A DNA stretch of 15,621 nucleotides from positions 1 to 15,621 of the forward strand of contig JBFHGJ010000125.1 in NCBI GenBank assembly GCA_041583135.1, given 5' to 3'. Position numbers and translations under genes: made by a program. Positions 8,652 through 14,620 of the stretch are shown in pieces; positions within the stretch are counted from its first letter, which is position 1, and each line of letters begins with the position of its first letter. The stretch comes from JABSOG01 sp041583135. Lineage in GTDB: Bacteria; Pseudomonadota; Gammaproteobacteria; Enterobacterales; Alteromonadaceae. The notes beneath the pieces were generated by a model. It made no database searches. It was not told where the DNA came from and saw only the letters and a list, made by a program, of their open reading frames with translations.

Positions 8652-9868
8652 GGTTGGATCTCCCAATGCAATTTGGCGCCAAGGGCTTGGATACTTTGCA
8701 TCATGGCTTGCTGGTCGCGGCCTTTGGCTACCGCAGTTAAAACGCTAAGGTAGTCTTTGTTGGAATGGCTTAAGCGGATTTGCTCACCGGTGGTTTTAAG
8801 ATGTTCCAGCTTGATTGATATTGGCGCTTGCTGCTCAAATGCGACGGGATGGGCTGAGAGCACTCCCTCTTTTTCTGCGCAGAAGTAGCGGATCAGTGCT
8901 TGACCTGCAATCGGCTCTAACTTGCCTAATGGTTCGCCAAGGTGCAGTTTTAAGACTTGCTCAAACCAATCAAATGGCGCCAATTGATTGAGCAAAAACT
9001 CCCGGTTATCACCAATAGAGCGGTAGTTGATTTCAATCAATCTAGGGCCGTTTTCAGTGAGGACAAACTCGCTGTGACACACCCCAAAGTTAATGCCGAA
9101 TTGTTTGACTTGCTCAAAGGCTTGACGACGATGAATTGAATCGACATCACTGTGCCATTGGGCGGCAAGTTCAATAAAGTAGGGCGGCTCTGACAGGGTG
9201 ACGTCAAATCCGCCTAAAGGGACGATGTTTTCGCCATCGCCCATGGTCTCAAGGGTGAATAGCGGGCCTTGTAAAAAAGCTTCTATCAGTAGGGTCTTGC
9301 TTGGGTGCTGTTGCCAAAATCGTAAACAAAACCGCTGTAACTGGGCAAAGTCTTCACAGCGTTCCACATCTAAACTGGCAACGCCTTGTTGCGGCTTGAC
9401 CACGCAAGGAAAAGGTGTGGATTGGCAGTTAAGCTGGCTAAGTTGCTCGGGTTGATTGACCGATTTAAACCAAACCCCTGGCACACCTGCTGTTTGCATA
9501 TATTCGCGCATGGCGGCTTTGTTTTTGGCGCGATAACATACCTGCCAGTCTTTTGCCGGTAGATTGAAAAATTGCGCGGCCTGAGCGCACTGGGTTTGCA
9601 GGTGATCGCTATTGCTAAATATCGCTGCCGGTTTTTGTTGTAAGTTGTATAACAGCTCAATAATGGCCTGCGCGTTAAAAACGTCACAATCTAAAATCTC
9701 TTGTGGATAGCAGGCGAGCCCATCACGAGCAAAGTAGCGTTGATGCTCAAGCGGATTGTCGGTGAGCAGCAATACCGGATAGCCCAAAGCCACGGCGGCG
9801 GGCAAAAATCCTTGTAGTGCGGCGTTGTTGACCACATGGGTCAATATGACGATGGGATTGTTATTCAC
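8648..9868 (-). CDS. pvsA: PvsA-like ATP-grasp ligase
   Basis: A 406-residue ATP-grasp carboxylate-amine ligase, which forms an amide through an acyl phosphate. Visible are the ATP-binding lysine K158 in CVVKPQQGVAS, the adenine-side stretch LLIEAFLQGP at 193-202, and the metal-binding LIEINYRS with E279, N281 and R283. In vibrioferrin loci PvsA is the ATP-grasp enzyme thought to handle the L-alanine unit. This gene separates the pathway from staphyloferrin B and achromobactin, which use a third NIS synthetase instead. The start is GTG at 9868 with AAAGGATC (9874-9881) at good spacing; no nearby ATG fits. It opens the pvsABC block after the repeat element that follows the receptor gene. Confidence 0.85.
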   Translation of the reverse strand: MNNNPIVILTHVVNNAALQGFLPAAVALGYPVLLLTDNPLEHQRYFARDGLACYPQEILDCDVFNAQAIIELLYNLQQKPAAIFSNSDHLQTQCAQAAQFFNLPAKDWQVCYRAKNKAAMREYMQTAGVPGVWFKSVNQPEQLSQLNCQSTPFPCVVKPQQGVASLDVERCEDFAQLQRFCLRFWQQHPSKTLLIEAFLQGPLFTLETMGDGENIVPLGGFDVTLSEPPYFIELAAQWHSDVDSIHRRQAFEQVKQFGINFGVCHSEFVLTENGPRLIEINYRSIGDNREFLLNQLAPFDWFEQVLKLHLGEPLGKLEPIAGQALIRYFCAEKEGVLSAHPVAFEQQAPISIKLEHLKTTGEQIRLSHSNKDYLSVLTAVAKGRDQQAMMQSIQALGAKLHWEIQP

Positions 9869-9915
9869 GGTTTGATCCTTTGTTGTTTGTTCCTAAACTG
9901 TTGTTGGATGGCCAG

Positions 9916-9983
9916 AGTGTCAGACACCAAACCTCATAACTTATTGAAAAGTTGAGGTTTTAAACTTTTGGTGTCTGACACCT
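9916..9983. repeat. 68-bp palindromic element between receptor gene and pvsA
   Basis: The left arm GTGTCAGACACCAAA (9917-9931) and right arm TTTGGTGTCTGACAC (9967-9981) are exact reverse complements, extended on the right to ACACCT. A nested inverted repeat AAACCTCA (9929-9936) / TGAGGTTT (9953-9960) lies inside, so the RNA can form one long or several stacked hairpins. The arms match those of the element at 5644-5712 but the centre differs. A CTAG tetranucleotide follows the right arm (9982-9985), and the receptor stop codon is only 4 bp further on. Confidence 0.85.
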
Positions 9984-9987
9984 AGCA

Positions 9988-12072
9988 TTAGAATTGGTAG
10001 TCAACTTGCACTGAGAAAGAACGCTCAGGTGCACTTTGACGGCCCCATGGGCTAACATCGACACCACGGAAGTAATACTGTTCATCGAGCAGGTTGTTGA
10101 CGATAAGGCTGACGGCCAAAGACTGACTGTCGTGGCTCAACAACTGGTGTTTGACCTGTGCGTTTAGCAGCCAGTATGCCGGCAGTTGGCCTTTTGAGCC
10201 GACTTCATCTTCTAATACGGTGTTGGCGGCATCGCTAAACGCGTCGCTGTAGTAGTTGGCGCTCAAGGCATAGTCGGTTTCACCGTGATGATAGCGCGCT
10301 TCAAAGATCCACTGGTTGTCCGAGGCAAACGGCAAAGCCTTACCTTGGTTGTCACCGCTTAGCTGCTCGGCATCGAGGTAGGTGTAACCGCCATGTAAAA
10401 ACAAACCGGCAATGGCCTGAGGTTGCCAAGTGGCTTCAAGCTCAACGCCTTGATGACGGGTTTGACCAAGGTTTTTAAAGCTCAAACTGGTTCTGTCATA
10501 TTGAATTTGATCGTCAAAATCGATGCGATATAGGTTGGTGGTGAATGTCAGCCCATCTTGCGGGGTGAAACGAAAACCTGCTTCAACGTTGTCGGCCAAT
10601 TCTGATTGTACTTCGCCTTCACGGGTAATCTGTGTGGCTTGCGGCGGACGCAATGAGCGCTGAGTGTTGGCAAACAAGAACCACTGGTCGCTGAGTTCAT
10701 AGCCTATGGTCAGCCCCGGCAAAACTTCACTGATGTCATTGTCGCGCTCTACGCCACTGATACCATCGATGTAGTTCATCGAGACATTTTCATATCGTAA
10801 ACCCGGGGTGATGTGTAGGGTATCTTTGAGCAAGGTAATGGTGTCACTAACGTACAAGGCCACAGCATCGGTTTTAAAGCGCCAGTCTCTTAAGGTTTTG
10901 AAGCTGTCATCGGACAACATGGTTTGAGTGACACGGTAGTCGATGTCTTCTTTAACATAGCGCGCACCAACGGTGATTTTATGGCTTACATCATTGCCTT
11001 CGAGATTGAAACTCAAGCGCGGTTCGGTGCCGATGACTTCAAATTCTCGCGGCGATGAGCGAACTTCAAGTGCTGGCTCTCTGGCATCAAAGGGATAGCC
11101 AAAGTCAAAGCGGCGGGCGCTTTTTTGATAGAAGTTGATCCAATTAAGCTCGCCGGTTGAGCCAAAGCCTAGGTTATAGGTGGCAGAGAGCCTTTGCGTG
11201 TCAGCGTCGAAATAGTCATTAGGCCTTTTTGACTGGGTCGGGTCTTGCTCATAATCGGCTATGGGCAGAGCGCCCGGTAGCTCTGATTCGACTTGGTAGT
11301 GCTGAGCGAGCAACTTTAAGTAGCTGTCGTCATCGAGCTGGACTTTGCCATTGACAATAACGTTATCGACTTTGGTGTCTGAGTGCTCACGAAAAGATTC
11401 GCCACGTAAGGTGTTGGCTTGCAGTTGTAGGGCTACGCCGTCAGTGATTTCACCACCGGTGCGCAAGTAAAAGTCGTTCAAGCCACGGCCATGGCTATAG
11501 TTGGTATAGCGATTACGCAGTTGAGTGCTAAAGGTCTTTGGAATGGCTTTTGGAATAAAATTAATCACGCCACCGACATTGTTTGGACCATAGTGCACCG
11601 ATGCGCCACCACGGGCGATGTCAACGCGCTCTACCGCTTCCATGGTAAACGGAAACAGCGATAGACCAAGGTGTCCATATGGGGCAAGGCTGTAAGGTAT
11701 GCCGTCAAATAATATCTGAACTTGTCCACTTCTGCCGGGGTTGAGGCCGCGAATCGATACGTTGGGCAGAATGCCGGTGCCGGTTTCATCCTGCACTTTA
11801 AAACCCGGCACGCTGCGCAGCGCGTCTTCAAGGTTGCGGACGCCGCCGAGTTGCAGTTTTTCGGCGCTGATGACGTTACGGCCACCGGGGTAGGTCAACA
11901 CTTCCTGTTGTTCTGCATTGCCGAGCCATTCGCCCGAGACGCGGATCACCTCGGGGTTTTTCTCCTCTTGCTGGGCTGTTGGCTTTTTGTCTTGTGCGTA
12001 GGCAGCAGTGGTATTGAGCGCCAATGCGACGGCAAGATGGATGGCACAGTGCTTAGCTGAGATGGTTTTCAT
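9988..12072 (-). CDS. TonB-dependent outer-membrane ferrisiderophore receptor, FecA/PsuA type
   Basis: A 694-residue outer-membrane receptor. Residues 1-26 are a signal peptide with probable cleavage after AYA. A TonB-box-like EVIRVSG is at 41-47. The plug follows, with LEDALRSVPGFKVQDETGTG, the IRGLNPG motif, and VERVDIARGGASVHYGPNNV before GGVINF; this last stretch resembles FecA. The rest is the 22-strand barrel, ending in the phenylalanine of VDYQF. There is no N-terminal signalling domain, so it should not work through a FecI/FecR sigma system. Position directly before pvsA matches psuA of Vibrio parahaemolyticus; I leave the symbol blank because PsuA and PvuA cannot be told apart by eye. 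It likely imports the ferric form of the siderophore made by this operon. It starts 26 bp after the citrate synthase gene, with only a weak ribosome site. Confidence 0.92.
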   Translation of the reverse strand: MKTISAKHCAIHLAVALALNTTAAYAQDKKPTAQQEEKNPEVIRVSGEWLGNAEQQEVLTYPGGRNVISAEKLQLGGVRNLEDALRSVPGFKVQDETGTGILPNVSIRGLNPGRSGQVQILFDGIPYSLAPYGHLGLSLFPFTMEAVERVDIARGGASVHYGPNNVGGVINFIPKAIPKTFSTQLRNRYTNYSHGRGLNDFYLRTGGEITDGVALQLQANTLRGESFREHSDTKVDNVIVNGKVQLDDDSYLKLLAQHYQVESELPGALPIADYEQDPTQSKRPNDYFDADTQRLSATYNLGFGSTGELNWINFYQKSARRFDFGYPFDAREPALEVRSSPREFEVIGTEPRLSFNLEGNDVSHKITVGARYVKEDIDYRVTQTMLSDDSFKTLRDWRFKTDAVALYVSDTITLLKDTLHITPGLRYENVSMNYIDGISGVERDNDISEVLPGLTIGYELSDQWFLFANTQRSLRPPQATQITREGEVQSELADNVEAGFRFTPQDGLTFTTNLYRIDFDDQIQYDRTSLSFKNLGQTRHQGVELEATWQPQAIAGLFLHGGYTYLDAEQLSGDNQGKALPFASDNQWIFEARYHHGETDYALSANYYSDAFSDAANTVLEDEVGSKGQLPAYWLLNAQVKHQLLSHDSQSLAVSLIVNNLLDEQYYFRGVDVSPWGRQSAPERSFSVQVDYQF

Positions 12073-12098
12073 GTTTACTATAACCTATTGATTGACAA

Positions 12099-12869
12099 TT
12101 AAAGTTCGTTTTTGAGTTGGGTGAGATGTTGTTTCAGCGCCCTGAATAAAATGCCTCGGTCTTCTCCGGCAACAAAGGCACACACCTGCTTCTCGCGCCA
12201 GTGCTTAAGTTGTCCGGGCGTGCGAGGAATGGCGCAAAAGGGCACCTGATGGGTTTGGCACTTGCTATACAGGGTTTGAATGGCACTTTGTACGTGTGCA
12301 TGTTGTGCATTGGCGCCAAAGCCCATTGAAAAGGACAGGTCCATAGCGCCCTCTAAAATTAAGTCAATACCCGGGACCGCTAAGATCTCATCGAGGTTTT
12401 CGACACCTTTGACTGATTCGATCATTAGCGTGAGCATCACCTGCTGATTGGCTTGTTGGCTGTATTGATCAAGCGCCATTGTGCCAAAGCCGGTGTTACG
12501 TCCACCGGTGATCCCTCGGCTACCAAGTGGCGGATAGCGACAGGCGCTGGCGGCAATTTTAGCTTGGCGTGCGGTTTCAACCCGTGGCACCACAATACCT
12601 TGAGCACCGGCATCGAGGGCTTGTTGGATCTGCTCAGGTTCTGCCCCGGTTACTCTGACAAATACGGTGATATCGGCACATTGGGCTGCACAAATGGCAT
12701 GTTCCATTTCACTTGGATCACGCAATAAATGCTCTTGATCAAGTATGATGAAGTCATATCCGGCATAGCCTGTCATTTCGACCAGCAATGGCAGTGGTGT
12801 TGAGTTCAACAGGCCAAAAACCACTTGATTGTTGTGAATCGCTTGCTTGACCTTGTTCGTTTGTAACAT
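12099..12869 (-). CDS. sbnG: SbnG-like citrate synthase (HpcH/HpaI aldolase fold)
   Basis: A 256-residue HpcH/HpaI aldolase-family protein. Counting from the ATG at 12869, candidate active-site residues are H47 (DQEH), R72 (VFVRV), and the metal ligands E151 (MIESVKG) and D177 (EGAMDLS). The start (MLQTNKVKQAIHNNQVVFGL) and overall length recall SbnG of Staphylococcus aureus, which condenses oxaloacetate with acetyl-CoA to give citrate for staphyloferrin B. AcsB-type homologues occur in achromobactin clusters. Here it is the first gene of a citrate-based siderophore operon, so precursor supply is the likely role; a generic hydroxy-acid aldolase is the alternative. A GTG at 12881 would add four residues; neither start has a strong ribosome site, and I chose ATG by length match to the family as remembered. 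Confidence 0.8.
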   Translation of the reverse strand: MLQTNKVKQAIHNNQVVFGLLNSTPLPLLVEMTGYAGYDFIILDQEHLLRDPSEMEHAICAAQCADITVFVRVTGAEPEQIQQALDAGAQGIVVPRVETARQAKIAASACRYPPLGSRGITGGRNTGFGTMALDQYSQQANQQVMLTLMIESVKGVENLDEILAVPGIDLILEGAMDLSFSMGFGANAQHAHVQSAIQTLYSKCQTHQVPFCAIPRTPGQLKHWREKQVCAFVAGEDRGILFRALKQHLTQLKNEL

Positions 12870-12897
12870 TGGTTTAATCACTATCTAGTTGAAATTT

Positions 12898-12915
12898 AGT
12901 GTATTTACTTACACT
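12898..12915. promoter_or_regulatory. short inverted repeat in operon leader
   Basis: AGTGTA (12898-12903) and TACACT (12910-12915) form a perfect 6-bp inverted repeat with a 6-bp spacer, 29 bp upstream of the citrate synthase ATG. It lies in the expected 5' leader of the operon mRNA. It could be a small hairpin or an operator half-site pair; no known regulator motif is recognised. Confidence 0.3.
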
Positions 12916-12953
12916 TTGGCAAAGTCGCCGCTGTGCTTACCTTTTTAAATCTA

Positions 12954-12972
12954 AATGATAATAATTCTCATT
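12954..12972. promoter_or_regulatory. Fur box of the siderophore operon
   Basis: The core TGATAATAATTCTCA (12956-12970) matches the 7-1-7 Fur consensus TGATAATNATTATCA at 14 of 15 positions. On the minus strand it covers TATCAT (12960-12955), a good -10 candidate for the operon, though no convincing -35 is seen. Fe(II)-Fur bound here would block transcription of the whole citrate synthase-receptor-pvsABCDE operon when iron is plentiful. Confidence 0.8.
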
Positions 12973-13011
12973 ACAAATAAAATTTTATCTTTTTCTTGCA
13001 AAAATTATCTG

Positions 13012-13039
13012 TTGGCTTTTACGCAAAAGCTGTTACACT
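13012..13039 (+). promoter_or_regulatory. candidate promoter of the PepSY reductase gene
   Basis: TTGGCT (13012-13017) and TACACT (13034-13039) are spaced by 16 bp and resemble sigma-70 -35 and -10 boxes. A transcript would start just before or within the second Fur box. The assignment rests on sequence alone. Confidence 0.4.
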
Positions 13040-13054
13040 CGCTCATAACGCAAA

Positions 13055-13069
13055 TGAGAATGATTTTTA
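13055..13069. promoter_or_regulatory. second Fur box, before the PepSY reductase gene
   Basis: TGAGAATGATTTTTA matches the 15-bp Fur consensus at 12 of 15 positions, with the left half better than the right. It lies just downstream of the candidate -10 at 13034-13039 and 25 bp before the GTG start, a position suited to repression. Together with the box at 12954-12972 it would put both divergent units under iron control. Confidence 0.6.
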
Positions 13070-13094
13070 TTAATGATTTTAAAGGGTTGTTAGA

Positions 13095-14219
13095 GTGTCG
13101 CTAAAGTGGCGTTTTTTGCATCGATGGTTGGGACTGTCTGTTGGCTTGGTATTCAGTATTGTTTGCCTGTCTGGCAGTCTATTGCTGCACAAAAGCAACT
13201 TGATGGGTCTGTTACACCCGGAGTTAAAAAGCGCTCTTAGGTTTAGTGTCGAAGACGCCAAAACAGTTGACCACGCTGTTATCGACGCAATGCTGCTACA
13301 GACAGATAAAAAACCGCTGGCAGTGGTTTTACCTAAACCCGATTGGCCTTTGTATACGCAGGTTTATAGCAAGACTCAAAGGGCGTATTTTGACCGTAAT
13401 GGCCAGTTTTTAGTGGCACTCGATAGTCAATCAGACCTGTTCGCATGGGCTTTTGATTTGCACCAAAACTTATTGTTTGGACAAACCGGCAAGAATATAA
13501 ACGGCTGGATACAACTGATGTCATTGGCGATGTTACTCAGCGGCTTGCTGCTGTGGTGGCCGAAAAGGCATTTTGTTAAGGCGCTTAAGGTTGATGTGGC
13601 GGCGCCTAAGCGTAAATTGTGGTATCAGCTGCATCGTACCTCGGCGGTAATTGCCTTACCGCTCATGCTGTTGATGGTGCTCACTGGTATTGGACTTTTG
13701 TATTACAGCCAAACGAAGGCATTGCTTGGTGCGCTTTTGAATGAGGCAGATAACCGACAAACTTTGGCGCTGCCTTATGGCTCGATGATCAATCGTGATA
13801 CGCCGCTAAAGCAGGTAATGCAACAGGCCGGAAACTTGTGGCCTGATATCAGGTGGACGGTTATTTATCTGCCAAATAACAGTCGTCCAAATTGGCGGTT
13901 AAGGGGCAAGTTTGCCAGCGAATGGCACCAAAATGGCCGCTCTTTTATGACTTTTAGTGCTAGTGATGAACATCAAGTGCTACTGCAAAGCGCCAAAGCT
14001 GCGGGTACTGGACTTGCCAGCGCCCAAAAACTTTATCCCATACACAGCGCAACGATTGGCGGCAGCTGGTATTTGTGGCTATTGACTGTGATTGGCATAG
14101 TGCCGATGTTTTTATGGGGGAGTGGGGTGTATTTATATCTTAAAAAAGCGCGCCCTAGAGTGACTGCTGCTCGCCAAAGTAACGCTGCGGCTCCATTTGT
14201 TGAGACAAGATATCGATGA
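13095..14219 (+). CDS. PepSY-family inner-membrane protein, probable ferrisiderophore reductase
   Basis: A 374-residue PepSY-associated membrane protein (PiuB/FoxB type). Four membrane helices are visible: about 11-32, 137-157, 184-206 and 325-350, with large periplasmic loops between 1-2 and 3-4. Histidines H9 (LHRWLG), H123 (DLHQNL), H180 (QLHRTS) and H317 (PIHSA) lie near helix ends, where haem ligands are expected in FoxB-type reductases. Such proteins pass electrons to ferric siderophores and free the iron for uptake. The start is GTG with AAAGGG (13081-13086) 8 bp before; the nearest upstream ATG, at 13073, is out of frame and quickly stops. It diverges from the siderophore operon behind a Fur box, so it is probably co-regulated. 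The last about 20 residues, after helix 4, are antisense to a ParE toxin remnant and may not be original. Confidence 0.85.
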   Translation: MSLKWRFLHRWLGLSVGLVFSIVCLSGSLLLHKSNLMGLLHPELKSALRFSVEDAKTVDHAVIDAMLLQTDKKPLAVVLPKPDWPLYTQVYSKTQRAYFDRNGQFLVALDSQSDLFAWAFDLHQNLLFGQTGKNINGWIQLMSLAMLLSGLLLWWPKRHFVKALKVDVAAPKRKLWYQLHRTSAVIALPLMLLMVLTGIGLLYYSQTKALLGALLNEADNRQTLALPYGSMINRDTPLKQVMQQAGNLWPDIRWTVIYLPNNSRPNWRLRGKFASEWHQNGRSFMTFSASDEHQVLLQSAKAAGTGLASAQKLYPIHSATIGGSWYLWLLTVIGIVPMFLWGSGVYLYLKKARPRVTAARQSNAAAPFVETRYR

Positions 14220-14236
14220 CTTCGATATTTACTCAT
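14155..14236 (-). pseudogene. remnant of a ParE-family toxin gene
   Basis: Right where a toxin should follow the ParD antitoxin, an ATG at 14236 (MSKYR) overlaps the antitoxin's final codons, a usual parDE arrangement. One frame over, from 14226, the sequence reads IEVIDILSQQMEPQRYF and continues to a TAG at 14155. This resembles the conserved C-terminal strand of ParE/RelE toxins (IEV..ILHQxMD pattern). The roughly 70 residues expected between are missing, and the two pieces are out of frame, so no working toxin can be made. The remnant lies entirely opposite the 3' end of the PepSY gene. Recognition of the tail is by eye only. Confidence 0.55.
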
Positions 14237-14474
14237 GTTCTGCAATTAACTTATCAAGAAACGCTTCACCATCGATACCTTCGCCTCGGTCTAGTTGCTC
14301 AACACCTTCTGCTAAGGTTGCTCGCAGGACTTCAAGCTTCATTTCTTCAGCTTCTAGCAATCTCAAACCGGCTCTGACTGCTTCACTAATGGTTTCAAAT
14401 CGGCCTTCTTGAATTTTTCCATCAATAAATTGAGAAAAATGTTCGCCTAAGATCACGCTGCTGTTTCTTGGCAT
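14229..14474 (-). CDS. parD: ParD-family type II antitoxin, apparently orphaned
   Basis: An 81-residue protein beginning MPRNSSVILGEHFSQFID, with a ribbon-helix-helix DNA-binding N-terminus (about residues 4-45, including GRFETISEAVRAGLRLLE) and an acidic, helical C-terminal tail (GEGIDGEAFLDKLIAEHE) that would wrap the toxin. This layout is typical of the ParD/CC2985 family, which neutralises ParE gyrase-poisoning toxins and represses its own promoter. GAGGG precedes the ATG at 14474 by about 10 bp. A palindrome at 14503-14519 upstream is a likely operator. The antitoxin is intact, but the downstream toxin is only a fragment, so it may persist as a lone repressor or as protection against a related toxin. 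Confidence 0.85.
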   Translation of the reverse strand: MPRNSSVILGEHFSQFIDGKIQEGRFETISEAVRAGLRLLEAEEMKLEVLRATLAEGVEQLDRGEGIDGEAFLDKLIAEHE

Positions 14475-14502
14475 CGTATTAGACCCTCAGTTTTTTGCAT
14501 GT

Positions 14503-14519
14503 GTAATACATACTATTAC
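14503..14519 (-). promoter_or_regulatory. probable ParD operator over its promoter
   Basis: GTAATA (14503-14508) and TATTAC (14514-14519) form a perfect inverted repeat with a 5-bp spacer, 28 bp upstream of the antitoxin ATG. On the minus strand it overlaps a -10-like TAGTAT (14515-14510) that is 17 bp from a weak -35-like TTGCAC (14538-14533). Such palindromes are the usual ribbon-helix-helix autorepression sites. Confidence 0.5.
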
Positions 14520-14620
14520 TCGACTGGATGAAGTGCAAGTTTGCGTTGCTGTGGCAAAGGTTAAAACATTCTCGCCAACTATGCTAAACTCCGCGCAGTT
14601 TCTATCTTGTGAGCATGATT

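Noticed and set aside
11384..11395. Another copy of the palindromic repeat (TGGTGTCTGAGT)
   Set aside because: Only half of the motif matches and it lies within receptor coding sequence without an inverted partner.
2594..12869. Staphyloferrin B or achromobactin cluster
   Set aside because: Both pathways use three IucA/IucC synthetases, and staphyloferrin B also needs SbnA/SbnB. Here there are two synthetases plus an ATP-grasp ligase, the vibrioferrin pattern.
14033..14245. 70-codon minus-strand frame overlapping the PepSY gene, as an intact toxin
   Set aside because: Only its first few codons (MSKYR) look like a toxin start; the rest is antisense to the PepSY membrane helix region and has no ParE character.
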